A stretch of 64,000 bases of DNA from the NCBI RefSeq assembly GCF_008704425.1, contig NZ_CP023696.1, positions 5,930,501-5,994,500 of the forward strand, written 5' to 3'. The notes below the pieces were generated by a model. It was not told the DNA's origin, made no database searches, and saw only the letters and a program-made list of their open reading frames with translations. The translations under genes were made by a program, and so were the position numbers. Origin of the DNA: Streptomyces fradiae ATCC 10745 = DSM 40063 (GTDB lineage: Bacteria; Actinomycetota; Actinomycetes; Streptomycetales; Streptomycetaceae). Positions 51,117 through 59,703 of this stretch are shown piece by piece; position 1 is the first letter of the stretch; each line of letters begins with the position of its first letter.

Positions 51117-51868
51117 CCGTGGGGCTCCTCCTCCGTGGCGGCCAGGATCTCGGCGAGGTGCACGGCCCGGACCCGCGAGCCGCGCCGGGCGAGGACGCCG
51201 CCGATGTGCGCCAGGCACGAGTTGTCGACGGCGCACACCGCCTCGGCGCCGGTCGCCTCGACGGCCCGCGCCTTGTCGGCGCCCATCGCCGCGGAGACGT
51301 CCGGGTTCTTGACGGCGAACGTCCCGCCGAAGCCGCAGCACTCCTCCGCTCCGTCCAGCTCCCGCAGCTGAAGGCCGCGCACCCGGGACAGCAGGCGGCG
51401 CGGGCGGTCGCCGAGGCCGAGCGCGCGCAGGCCGTGGCAGGTGGGGTGGTAGGTGACCGTGTGCGGGAAGCAGGCGCCGACGTCGGTGACGCCGAGCACG
51501 TCCACCAGGAACTCGGTCAGCTCGTACGTCCGGGGCACGGCCCGCGCCGCCGCCTCCGCCGCCTCCGTGCCCCGGCCCTCGGCGGCGGCCTCGGCGCCGA
51601 TGCGCGGGTAGGCGTCCCGCACCATCGCCGCGCACGAACCGGACGGGGTGACCACGTACTCGTATCCCGCGAACGCCCGGTCGAAGCGGCGGACGAGGGG
51701 CTCGGCCTCCCGGCGGTAGCCGGTGTTGTACTGCGGCTGGCCGCAGCAGCTCTGCTCCGCGGGGAAGCCGACCTCGACGCCCAGCCGCTCCAGCAGCCGC
51801 ACCACGGCCCTTCCCGTGCGCGGGTACAGCGTGTCGTTGACGCAGGTGACGAAGAGCGCCACGCGCAT
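51113..51868 (-). CDS. lutA: Lactate oxidation protein LutA (CCG-domain)
   Basis: 251 residues with two cysteine-rich CCG domains: QSCCGQPQYNTGY and GAEECCGFGGTFAVKNPDVS, each with a partner Cys upstream (VTCVND, YHPTCHG). Such domains bind non-cubane iron-sulfur clusters in heterodisulfide reductase-like proteins. First gene of lutABC; transcription starts from the region 51869-52069. Normal length for LutA. Confidence 0.95.
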   Translation of the reverse strand: MRVALFVTCVNDTLYPRTGRAVVRLLERLGVEVGFPAEQSCCGQPQYNTGYRREAEPLVRRFDRAFAGYEYVVTPSGSCAAMVRDAYPRIGAEAAAEGRGTEAAEAAARAVPRTYELTEFLVDVLGVTDVGACFPHTVTYHPTCHGLRALGLGDRPRRLLSRVRGLQLRELDGAEECCGFGGTFAVKNPDVSAAMGADKARAVEATGAEAVCAVDNSCLAHIGGVLARRGSRVRAVHLAEILAATEEEPHG

Positions 51869-52069
51869 GCCCCGCCCTCCTTCCGGCCGGTGGGTCGCGG
51901 CCGTCGGGTCCGGTCCGCCGCCCGTCGCCGGGCGGCGCGGTCACCTGACGGATCGTAGTACGGCCGCGGTCCCGTGGCAGGGCCTTGGGGAAGTCCCGGG
52001 GCCCGCGGTCCCGATGCGCCGATCCGCCGGTGGCCCGAGGTCCCGCCGGCCTCGCGCCGCCCGGCGGGG

Positions 52070-52705
52070 TCAGCGCGCCTCGGCCGGCAGCATCCGCGCC
52101 ACCAGGTCGTGCCAGCCCGCCTCCACCCGGCTCAGGGGCAGACCGCGGCCGGACAGCAGGTACCGGACGAGGCCGGGGTCGAGGTAGCCGAGCAGGGTCT
52201 GCGCGGCGAGCTCGGGGTCGGCGTCCGTGCCCGCCTCCCGCAGCAGCGCCGCCAGGTGCGCGAGCCGCACCCGGCGGGCGGGCACGGTGTGCCGCCGTAC
52301 CGGGTCGGGCTGGGCGGCGGCCAGGTAGAGGTCCCGGTGGGCGTCCTCGTGGCGCAGGACGGCCGGGCCGAAGGCGTGCAGCCGCTCGGCGGCGGGCGCC
52401 CCCGGCCCGAGCGGCGCCGGCCCGGCCATGAACGCCGCCTGGAACCGCTCCTCCTCCCGGTCGAGCAGGGCCAGCAGCAGCCCGGAGCGGTCCCCGAAGC
52501 GGCGGAACACCGTGCCCTTGCCCACCTGGGCGGCGCAGGCCACCGCCTCCATGGTCAGGTTGGCGGCGCCGTGCTCGGCGGCCAGCCGGGCCGCGGCCTC
52601 CAGGAGGCGGGCGCGGTTGCGGGCGGCGTCGGCGCGCAACTGCGTCGGAGCCTCGACGGGGGTGAGGGGCAGCTCCGTACGGCCGGGAGGGGGCGGGGAG
52701 GTCAT
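52070..52705 (-). CDS. TetR-family transcriptional regulator
   Basis: 211 residues. The HTH lies at about 25-70 (RARLLEAAARLAAEHGAANLTMEAVACAAQVGKGTVFRRFGDRSGLL), followed by a helical ligand domain. Divergent from the FMN reductase gene; the region between carries two copies of a palindromic operator, so it probably represses both. The ligand is unknown but may be a quinone or other electrophile removed by the reductase. The ATG at 52705 is used; a longer frame enters the operator. Confidence 0.92.
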   Translation of the reverse strand: MTSPPPPGRTELPLTPVEAPTQLRADAARNRARLLEAAARLAAEHGAANLTMEAVACAAQVGKGTVFRRFGDRSGLLLALLDREEERFQAAFMAGPAPLGPGAPAAERLHAFGPAVLRHEDAHRDLYLAAAQPDPVRRHTVPARRVRLAHLAALLREAGTDADPELAAQTLLGYLDPGLVRYLLSGRGLPLSRVEAGWHDLVARMLPAEAR

Positions 52706-52737
52706 GGCGGCCAGCCTAACGCCTCGGGAATGAAAGT

Positions 52738-52754
52738 GGACCGCGGTCCGGTTA
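52738..52754. promoter_or_regulatory. TetR operator copy 1
   Basis: GGACCGCGGTCC palindrome extended by GGTTA. Same sequence, one base different, as copy 2, which lies 35 bases further right. Confidence 0.7.
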
Positions 52755-52772
52755 TCTGGTACAACTTTCAAC

Positions 52773-52789
52773 GGACCTCGGTCCGGTTA
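52773..52789. promoter_or_regulatory. TetR operator copy 2
   Basis: GGACCTCGGTCC followed by GGTTA. It is a direct-oriented repeat of copy 1 and lies 50 bases before the reductase start. Confidence 0.7.
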
Positions 52790-52838
52790 GTTCGCCCGCA
52801 GCTCCTCCGCGGAGCCGCCACACCCCTCGGGAGTCACC

Positions 52839-53408
52839 ATGTCCGTCCGTATCCTCGCGCTCGTCGGCAGCCTCCGCGCCGGTTCGCACAACCGCCAGCT
52901 CGCCGAGGCCGCCGCCGGTCTCGCCCCCGAGGGCGTCACGGTGGAGGTGTACGACGGCCTGGCCGAGGTGCCCTTCTACAACGAGGACACCGACACCGCG
53001 GCCGGCGCCCCCGAGCCCGCCGCCCGGCTGCGTGCCGCCGCCGAGGCCGCCGACGCCGTGCTCCTGTTCACCCCGGAGTACAACGGCACCATGCCGGCCG
53101 TGCTGAAGAACGCGATCGACTGGCTGTCCCGCCCGTACGGGGCCGGCGCCCTCAAGGACATGCCGGCCGCCGTGATCGGCACCGCCTTCGGCCAGTACGG
53201 CGGCGTGTGGGCGCAGACCGAGGCCCGCAAGGCGCTCGGTGTCGCCGGGGCGCGGGTGCTGGAGTCCGTCGAGCTGGCCATCCCCGGCTCCGTGACCCGC
53301 TTCGCCGACACCCACCCGTCCGAGGACGCCGAGGTCATCACGGGCCTGTCCGCCGCGCTCCAGCAGGTCGCCGAGGCCGTCGCCGCCCCCGCCGGGACGG
53401 CTTCCTGA
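52839..53408 (+). CDS. NAD(P)H-dependent FMN reductase / quinone reductase
   Basis: 189 residues. Flavodoxin-like fold with LVGSLRAGSHNRQLAEAA (FMN phosphate loop), FTPEYNGTMPAVLKNAIDWLSRP and IGTAFGQYGGVWAQTEAR, the pattern of the NADPH:FMN oxidoreductase (ArsH/ChrR/SsuE-like) family. A TetR gene is divergent and twin operators lie upstream, suggesting inducible detoxification of quinones or other electrophiles. ATG start. Confidence 0.93.
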   Translation: MSVRILALVGSLRAGSHNRQLAEAAAGLAPEGVTVEVYDGLAEVPFYNEDTDTAAGAPEPAARLRAAAEAADAVLLFTPEYNGTMPAVLKNAIDWLSRPYGAGALKDMPAAVIGTAFGQYGGVWAQTEARKALGVAGARVLESVELAIPGSVTRFADTHPSEDAEVITGLSAALQQVAEAVAAPAGTAS

Positions 53409-53810
53409 CCCGCGGCCCCTTCCCGGCCCCCCGGGCCGCCCGGCCCCCCGGCCCCCGGTCCGGCCCCCAGGCCCCGGCGAGGCCCGGCCCCAGGCCCCGG
53501 CCCCGGCCCGGCCCCCCCCCAGGCCCCGGCCCCGCCCCCCCAGGCCCCGGTCCGGCTCCCAAGGCCGGCTCTCCCGCCCCACGGCCGCCCCGCCCCCCGG
53601 CAGGGCGGCCGTCCCGCGTCCACCGCCCGCTGCCGCACCCCACCCGGCGGCGGCCCGACGCCCACCCGGCGCCCCACCACCCCGGCCCGCACGCCTCACC
53701 ACCCCGGCCCGCACGCCCCACGGACGGCGACACGCCCCGCCGCAGGCAGCCCCAGGCTCATGTCGGATTTCCGCCAGCGACCACCCGTGCGCCTCGCCCA
53801 TGCTGGAGGC
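53409..53810. other. C-rich low-complexity spacer
   Basis: 402 bases dominated by CCCGGCCCC and CCAGGCCCCGG units, tandemly repeated with drift. No gene. It ends with the promoter region of the alkylation repair fusion. Confidence 0.6.
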
Positions 53811-55286
53811 ATGCACACCGACACCGAGCGCTGCGTGCGGGCCGTCCGGTCGAAGGACGCCCGCTTCGACGGCTGGTTCTTCACCGCCGTCCTCACCACC
53901 CGCATCTACTGCCGCCCCAGCTGCCCGGTCGTGCCTCCCAAGCCGGAGAACATGGTCTTCTACCCGAGCGCCGCCGCCTGTCAGCAGGCCGGTTTCCGGG
54001 CCTGCAAGCGGTGCCGCCCCGACACCAGCCCCGGCTCCCCGGAGTGGGACGTCCGCGCCGACACCGTCGCCCGGGCCATGCGCCTCATCCGCGACGGGGT
54101 CGTCGACCGCGAGGGCGTCCCCGGACTCGCCGCCCGGCTCGGCTACTCGACCCGCCAGATCGAGCGGCAGCTCCTCGCCGAGCTGGGCGCCGGACCGCTC
54201 GCCCTCGCCCGTGCCCAGCGCGCCCAGACCGCGCGGGTGCTCATCGAGACCACGGCCCTGCCCATGGCGGACGTGGCGTTCGCCGCCGGGTTCTCCTCCG
54301 TGCGGGCCTTCAACGACACCGTGCGCGAGGTCTTCGCGCTCGCCCCGACCGAGCTGCGCGCCCGCGCCGCCGGTCGGCGGGGCGCCCCGGTCCCCACCCC
54401 CGGCGTGATCGCGCTGCGGCTGCCGTACCGCACCCCGCTCGACCCGTCCAACCTGTTCGGCCACCTCGCGGCGACCGCCGTCCCCGGCGTCGAGGAGTGG
54501 CGCGACGGCGCCTACCGGCGCACCCTCGCCCTCCCGTACGGGCACGGCATCGCCACCCTCGCCCCGGCCACCGACCACATCTCCTGCCGCCTCCACCTGA
54601 CCGACCCGCGCGACCTGGCCCACGCCATCAGCCGCTGCCGCTGGCTCCTGGACCTCGACGCCGACCCCGTCGCCGTGGACGAGCAGCTGCGCGCCGACCC
54701 CGTCCTCGCCCCGCACGTCGACCGCGCCCCCGGCCGCCGCGTGCCCCGCACGGTCGACGCCGCCGAGTTCGCCGTCCGCGCCGTGCTCGGCCAGCAGGTC
54801 TCCACGGCCGCGGCCCGCACCCACGCCGGGCGCCTCGTGACGGCGCACGGCACCCCCGTCGAGGACCCGGACGGCGGGCTCACCCACCTGTTCCCCGCGC
54901 CCGAGGCGCTCGCCGCGCTCGACCCCGGCGCCCTCGCGCTGCCGCGCAGCCGCCGCGCCACGCTCACCACGCTGGTCGGCGCCCTCGCGGACGGCCGCCT
55001 CAAGCTCGGCCCCGGTACGGACTGGGACGAGGCCCGCGCCGGACTCCTCGCCCTGCCCGGCTTCGGCCCGTGGACGGTGGAGGTCGTCGCGATGCGGGCG
55101 CTCGGCGACCCCGACGCCTTCCTCCCCACCGACCTCGGGGTCCGCCGCGCCGCGGCGGGGCTCGGCCTGCCGTCCACCCCCGCGGCCCTCACCGCCCGCG
55201 CCGCCGCCTGGCGCCCCTGGCGCGCCTACGCCGTGCAGTACCTGTGGGCGACCGGCAGCCACCCCGTCAACCACCTCCCCGCCTGA
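53811..55286 (+). CDS. alkA: AdaA-AlkA fusion: methylphosphotriester sensor and 3-methyladenine glycosylase
   Basis: 491 residues. The Ada N-terminal zinc domain has four Cys ligands (YCRPSC and FRACKRCRPD), where the accepting Cys takes methyl groups from phosphotriesters. An AraC-type helix-turn-helix (LAARLGYSTRQIERQLLAEL, DVAFAAGFSSVRAFNDTVREVF) follows, then AlkA N-terminal and HhH-GPD domains with VLGQQVSTAAART and LPGFGPWTVEVVAMRALGDPDAFLPTDLGVRR; Asp in PTDLG is the catalytic acid. This combines damage sensing, gene activation and base excision. The methylguanine function is supplied by Ogt downstream. The start MHTDTERC follows the family norm, though GGAGG sits very close to the ATG. 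Confidence 0.93.
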   Translation: MHTDTERCVRAVRSKDARFDGWFFTAVLTTRIYCRPSCPVVPPKPENMVFYPSAAACQQAGFRACKRCRPDTSPGSPEWDVRADTVARAMRLIRDGVVDREGVPGLAARLGYSTRQIERQLLAELGAGPLALARAQRAQTARVLIETTALPMADVAFAAGFSSVRAFNDTVREVFALAPTELRARAAGRRGAPVPTPGVIALRLPYRTPLDPSNLFGHLAATAVPGVEEWRDGAYRRTLALPYGHGIATLAPATDHISCRLHLTDPRDLAHAISRCRWLLDLDADPVAVDEQLRADPVLAPHVDRAPGRRVPRTVDAAEFAVRAVLGQQVSTAAARTHAGRLVTAHGTPVEDPDGGLTHLFPAPEALAALDPGALALPRSRRATLTTLVGALADGRLKLGPGTDWDEARAGLLALPGFGPWTVEVVAMRALGDPDAFLPTDLGVRRAAAGLGLPSTPAALTARAAAWRPWRAYAVQYLWATGSHPVNHLPA

Positions 55287-55456
55287 CCCCACCCGCCCTT
55301 CCCGCCGGTCCCCCCGCCCCCTTCCCACCACGCCGCCCAGGCCCGCACCCCGGCAGCCGGCCCCGCCACCCCACCGCCCGCCCCGCCACCCCACCGCCCG
55401 CCCGGCCACCCCACCGCCCGCCCGATCACCACACCGCCCCAGCCGAGGACCCCGCC

Positions 55457-55951
55457 ATGAACCGGCAGCACACCGTCGTCGACAGCCCCTACGGCCCGCT
55501 CACCCTGGTCGCCACCGACGGCGTCCTCAGCGGCCTCTACATGACCGGCCAGCGCCACCGGCCCCCGGAGGAGAGCTTCGGCGAGCCCGACCCGCGCCCC
55601 TTCCGCGAGGCCGCCCGCCAGCTCGACGCCTACCACGCCCGCGAACTGACCGACTTCGACCTGCCGCTGCGCCTCGCCGGGACCCCGTTCCAGCAGCGCG
55701 TGTGGGAGCTGCTGCGGACCATCCCGTACGGGGAGACCCGCACCTACGGCGAACTGGCCGCCGCCCTCGGGCAGCCCACCGCCTCCCGCGCGGTCGGCCT
55801 CGCCAACGGCCGCAACCCGGTCGGGATCATCGTCCCCTGCCACCGGGTGATCGGCGCGAGCGGCGGGCTCACCGGCTACGGCGGCGGCCTGGACCGCAAG
55901 CGCCGCCTCCTCGCCTTCGAGAGCGGCACACCGGCCGCCGCGCTGTTCTAG
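55457..55951 (+). CDS. ogt: Methylated-DNA--protein-cysteine methyltransferase
   Basis: 164 residues. The catalytic IVPCHRVIGASGGLTGYGGGL segment holds the methyl-accepting Cys near residue 127, with TPFQQRVWELLRTIPYGETRTYGELA before it. It repairs O6-alkylguanine by suicide transfer. It follows the AdaA-AlkA fusion and probably belongs to the same adaptive response; a C-rich tandem-repeat spacer of 170 bases separates them. Its stop overlaps the end of the convergent sirtuin gene by four bases. Confidence 0.95.
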   Translation: MNRQHTVVDSPYGPLTLVATDGVLSGLYMTGQRHRPPEESFGEPDPRPFREAARQLDAYHARELTDFDLPLRLAGTPFQQRVWELLRTIPYGETRTYGELAAALGQPTASRAVGLANGRNPVGIIVPCHRVIGASGGLTGYGGGLDRKRRLLAFESGTPAAALF

Positions 55952-56676
55952 GAGCCGCCCCGCAGCCGCCGCAGCAGGGCGGGGAGCGCCGTGCCGATCG
56001 GCTCGCGCACCACCTCGTCGGCGAGGGCGTCGTAGGGGGTGGGCTCCGCGTTCACCACGACCAGCCGCGCCCCGTGCCCGGCGGCGACGCCCGCCAGCGA
56101 CGCGGCCGGCTGGACCCGGAGCGACGAGCCGACCGCGACGAAGACCTCGCACGCCCTGGCGATCTCCACGGCCCGCCCCAGCACCTCGGGGTCCAGCCGC
56201 TCGCCGAACATCACGGTCGCCGACTTCAGGACCGAGCCGCAGACCCGGCAGGCCGGGTCGTCCTCACCGGCCGCCACCCGCTCCAGCGCCTCCTCCATGG
56301 GCGACCGGGCGCCGCAGCCGGTGCACACGACGGCCCGCGCCGTGCCGTGCAGTTCGAGCACCTTGCGGTCGGGCATGCCGGCCATCTGGTGCAGCCCGTC
56401 CACGTTCTGCGTGAGCACCCGCACGGCGAAGCCGGGCGCGCGGTCCAGCTCGGCGACCGCCGTGTGCGCGGCGTTCGGCCGGGCGCGCAGCACCGGGCCG
56501 TCGAGCCGCATCCGCCAGGACCGGCGGCGGATCTCCGGGTCGGCCATGTAGTACGCGTACGTGACGAGCTTCTCGGCCTCCGGGTCGCGCCGCCACAGCC
56601 CGCGGGGCCCCCGGTAGTCGCCGATGCCCGAGTCCGTGGAGACGCCGGCACCGCTGAGGATCGCCACCATCGTCAT
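55948..56676 (-). CDS. SIR2-family NAD-dependent deacylase
   Basis: 242 residues. GAGVSTDSGIGDYRG, TQNVDGLHQMAG, the catalytic His in LELHGTA, two zinc Cys pairs (CTGC and CRVC), VMFGERLD and VAVGSSLRVQPAA define a complete sirtuin. It removes acyl groups from lysine using NAD+, making O-acetyl-ADP-ribose. ATG at 56676. It converges on ogt and is divergent from the VapB-like gene. Confidence 0.94.
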   Translation of the reverse strand: MTMVAILSGAGVSTDSGIGDYRGPRGLWRRDPEAEKLVTYAYYMADPEIRRRSWRMRLDGPVLRARPNAAHTAVAELDRAPGFAVRVLTQNVDGLHQMAGMPDRKVLELHGTARAVVCTGCGARSPMEEALERVAAGEDDPACRVCGSVLKSATVMFGERLDPEVLGRAVEIARACEVFVAVGSSLRVQPAASLAGVAAGHGARLVVVNAEPTPYDALADEVVREPIGTALPALLRRLRGGS

Positions 56677-56746
56677 ACACCGAGCGTACGAGGCGGTTCG
56701 CGCGACCGGCGAACAGACATACGCCCGCCCCTGTAGGGTCCTGGCC

Positions 56747-56947
56747 ATGGCGAAGGTGAACATCGCGCTCGACGCCGAGCTCGTCGTGGAGGTCATGGTC
56801 CTCGCGGGCGTCGGCAACCCGCAGGACGCCGTGGAGCTGGTCGTCCGCGACTACATCCAGCGCGGGCACCGCACCGAGGCGCGCGTCGTCCCCCGCGAGG
56901 ACGACGCGCGCCGCCCCGAGCCCAGGCCGCAGGACCACCAGGGCTGA
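56747..56947 (+). CDS. VapB-family antitoxin-like small protein (orphan)
   Basis: 66 residues. The segment KVNIALDAELVVEVMVLAG with DAVELVVRDYIQR resembles the ribbon-helix-helix VapB/DUF2191 antitoxin family; the C-terminal tail is charged and disordered. No PIN-domain toxin follows: the next sequence on this strand has no gene and the next gene is convergent. It may act as a stand-alone regulator. ATG at 56747. Confidence 0.8.
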   Translation: MAKVNIALDAELVVEVMVLAGVGNPQDAVELVVRDYIQRGHRTEARVVPREDDARRPEPRPQDHQG

Positions 56948-56948
56948 G

Positions 56949-57322
56949 CGCCGCCCGCAGCCACGGCGCGGTCACCGCGGCGAACAGCCCGAACAGGGCG
57001 AGCCGCAGGAGCCCGCCCGCCCCGGCCGGGTCGCCGTGCCGCAGCACGGCGAGGGCGTACGCGTTGGCCGCCACGTCCGTCGCCATCACGGCGCACAGCA
57101 GGTCGACGCCGAGCCGCGCCCCCAAAGGAGCAGGACCAGGGCGAGCGGATCGAGCACGGCCAGGGACGTCCAGTAGGCGTCGAGCCACCAGGGGGCGAAC
57201 GCGGCGTGCGGGCGCAGACCACCGGTGACCAGGTCGGAGACGTGTGCGACCGTACCGAAGGCCAGCGCCGCGCAGTGCACGGCGACGACCGCGGCGACCG
57301 CGCCCCGGCGGCCGGGGCTCAC
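56949..57322 (-). pseudogene. Frameshifted small membrane protein
   Basis: The first part, from a GTG at 57322 that overlaps the Nudix stop (GTGA), reads SPGRRGAVAAVVAVHCAALA and continues through hydrophobic helices to ALVLLLW near 57120. The continuing homologous-looking part, GARLGVDLLCAVMATDVAAN through LFGLFAAVTAPWLRAAL, is in another frame. A one-base shift near the CCTTTGGGGGCG run at 57115-57130 would join them into one protein with about four transmembrane segments. Either a true mutation, a sequencing error in a G run, or programmed slippage. I recognise only a general actinobacterial membrane protein. Confidence 0.65.
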
Positions 57323-57810
57323 CGTGCCGGGAGGCCGTTCTCCAGCTCCGCCGGACCGCGCCCCGCGTCCAGGGCCTCCAGCGCCGCCCGCACGCGCGGG
57401 CCGAGGGCGCCCGGCAGGTGGGCGGGGACCTCCTCGCGGGTGATCAGCTTCCACGACAGCAGCTCCGCCTCCTGGAGCCGGATCGCGCCGAGCGCCGCGT
57501 CGTCCAGGACGCCGCCGTCGTACACGTACGCCACCAGCGGCGGGCGGGCGGCCCCCGGCACCCAGTCGACGGCGAGCAGCGGGCCCGGCGCCACGTCCAG
57601 GCCGATCTCCTCCCGCGTCTCGCGGCGGGCCGCCTGACGGGGCGTCTCGCCCTCGTCGGACTCGATCGTCCCGCCCGGCAGCGTCCAGCCGTCGCGGTAG
57701 TTCGGCTCCACGACCAGGACCCGGCCCGCGCCGTCCCGCAGCAGCATGGCGGCGGCCGCGAGCACCCGTGGCAGGCCGGCGATGTACGTGGCGTAGTCGG
57801 TGGTGGTCAT
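57319..57810 (-). CDS. Nudix hydrolase
   Basis: 163 residues. The Nudix box reads GGTIESDEGETPRQAARRET followed by REEIGL, with two residues more than usual between GGxxE and GE; the metal-binding REEIG half is standard. It hydrolyses nucleoside diphosphate-linked compounds of unknown identity. The ATG at 57810 (MTTTDYATYI) is the likely start. It overlaps the start of the frameshifted membrane gene by four bases, so the two were an operon. Confidence 0.9.
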   Translation of the reverse strand: MTTTDYATYIAGLPRVLAAAAMLLRDGAGRVLVVEPNYRDGWTLPGGTIESDEGETPRQAARRETREEIGLDVAPGPLLAVDWVPGAARPPLVAYVYDGGVLDDAALGAIRLQEAELLSWKLITREEVPAHLPGALGPRVRAALEALDAGRGPAELENGLPAR

Positions 57811-57874
57811 CCGGTCAGCGTAGACGCCCACCGGCCGGTCACCCGCGGCGCCCCCGGACGGCGCCCGGCGGCGC

Positions 57875-59590
57875 TCACGCCGGGCCGCCGTCCCCGCCCG
57901 TGCCGTCCTCCGACTCGGTGCGCGCCCGCGCCGCCCGCCGCAGCCGGTGGTGGCGCGTCGGACCCTGCTCGCTCACCGCGTCGCCGACCATCGTCCGTAC
58001 GACGTCCTGCAACCCGTGCAGCGCGTGGTGCCGCACCAGCCCGGCGCCCGGATCCTCCCTCAACTCCTTCAGCAGCGCCCAGCACAGGCAGAGCATCACC
58101 ACCACGAACGGCAGCGCCACCAGGATCGTCGCCGTCTGCAGCGAGCTCAGCCCGCCCACGACCAGCAGCACCGCCGCCACGGACGCCATCAGCACGCCCC
58201 AGCCGACCACCAGCCAGTTCGGCGGATGCAGCGCGCCGCGGCTGGTCAGCGAACCCATCACCAACGACGCCGAGTCGGCGCTCGTCACGAAGTACGTCAT
58301 CACCAGCACCATCGCCACGAACGACGTGATCGTGCCCAGCGGCAGCGCGTCGAGCATCGCGAACAGCGAGGCCTCCGCGCCCTCCTCCACCGCGCCGGCC
58401 AGGTCCGCCTCCCCGGTCGACTGGAGCCGCAGCGCCGAGCCGCCCATCACGGAGAACCACACCACCGTCGCGCCGCTCGGCACCAGCAGGACGCCGACCA
58501 GGAACTCGCGGATCGTCCGGCCGTGCGAGATCCGGGCGATGAACGTGCCCACGAACGGCGCCCACGACAGCCACCACGCCCAGTAGAAGATCGTCCACGC
58601 GCCGAGCCAGGCCTGGTCGGAGAACGCGCCGGTCCGCGTCGCCATCGGCAGCAGGTCCTGCAGGTAGCCGCCGACCGACGCGGGGATCGAGTCCAGGATG
58701 TACACGGTCGGCCCGAGGAGGAAGACGAACACCATCAGGGTCGCCGCGAGAATGATGTTCAGCGTGGACAGCCACTTGATGCCCCGGTGCAGACCGGAGA
58801 AGGCCGACAGCACGAACGCCGCCGACAGCACCGCGATGATCACCAGCTGACTGGTGCGGCTCGCCGTCAGACCCGTCGTCAGGTCCAGGCCCTCGGCCAC
58901 CTGCAGCGCGCCGAGCCCCAGGCTGGTCGCCGTGCCGAACACCGTCGCGAAGACGGCCAGCAGGTCGATGAGCCGCCCCGGCCAGGACTCCGCCCGCCGG
59001 GCGCCGATCAGCGGCACGAACGCCGCGCTCAGCCGGTTGCCGCGGCCCTTGCGGAAGCCCGCGTACGCCAGGGCGAGGCCGGCGATGCCGTAGATCGCCC
59101 ACGGGGTGAGCGTCCAGTGGAAGAACGAGTACTCCATCGCCGTGCGGGCCGCCTCGCCCGACTCGGCCCGCACCCCGGTCGCCGGCGGCGGGGCCAGGTA
59201 GTGCGTCAGCGGCTCCCCGACCCCGTAGAACATCAGGCCGATCCCCATGCCGGCGCTGAACATCATCGCGATCCAGGCGAGGTTGCCGAACTCCGGCCGC
59301 GCGTCGTCGGCACCCAGCCGGATCCGGCCGAACCGGCTGAAGGCGATCACCAGGCACAGGACGAGGAACACGTCCGCGGCCACCACGAACAGCCATCCGA
59401 AGTTGTCCAGCACCCACGACAGGGCCGTGGTCGACGCGCTGTCGAAGGACCGGTCGCCGAGCCACGCCCACAGCACCAGCACCAGGACGACCGTGAAGCC
59501 GACCGCCACGACGGCGGGGTCGGGGGAGGTACGGCGGGTGTCGCCCGGGGGAGCGCCGGGGTCTGGCTGTTCAGTCGTTTCCGTGCTCAT
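57875..59590 (-). CDS. BCCT-family betaine/choline/carnitine transporter
   Basis: 571 residues. Twelve transmembrane segments with the BCCT signatures MFSAGMGIGLMFYGVGEPL, HWTLTPWAIYGIAGLALAY and WTIFYWAWWLSWAPFVGTFI; a charged cytoplasmic C terminus (ALHGLQDVVRTMVGDAV and later basic residues) may sense osmolarity, as in BetP. It takes up glycine betaine or related compounds with sodium or protons. Divergent from glycerate kinase; ATG at 59590. Confidence 0.94.
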   Translation of the reverse strand: MSTETTEQPDPGAPPGDTRRTSPDPAVVAVGFTVVLVLVLWAWLGDRSFDSASTTALSWVLDNFGWLFVVAADVFLVLCLVIAFSRFGRIRLGADDARPEFGNLAWIAMMFSAGMGIGLMFYGVGEPLTHYLAPPPATGVRAESGEAARTAMEYSFFHWTLTPWAIYGIAGLALAYAGFRKGRGNRLSAAFVPLIGARRAESWPGRLIDLLAVFATVFGTATSLGLGALQVAEGLDLTTGLTASRTSQLVIIAVLSAAFVLSAFSGLHRGIKWLSTLNIILAATLMVFVFLLGPTVYILDSIPASVGGYLQDLLPMATRTGAFSDQAWLGAWTIFYWAWWLSWAPFVGTFIARISHGRTIREFLVGVLLVPSGATVVWFSVMGGSALRLQSTGEADLAGAVEEGAEASLFAMLDALPLGTITSFVAMVLVMTYFVTSADSASLVMGSLTSRGALHPPNWLVVGWGVLMASVAAVLLVVGGLSSLQTATILVALPFVVVMLCLCWALLKELREDPGAGLVRHHALHGLQDVVRTMVGDAVSEQGPTRHHRLRRAARARTESEDGTGGDGGPA

Positions 59591-59703
59591 GCCGCAACAC
59601 TATGGTCCTGCTCCGAGCGCGGCGGAGGGGTGGCACGCCGTCCGGCGCTGCGGATAGGGTCGCCCCGGCGCGACTGCCTGTTCGAACAGCAAGGGATGCA
59701 AGG

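Noticed and set aside
51974..55951. One continuous plus-strand frame of 1325 codons spanning TetR to Ogt
   Set aside because: Open by GC bias only; just its end is real (Ogt, from 55457).
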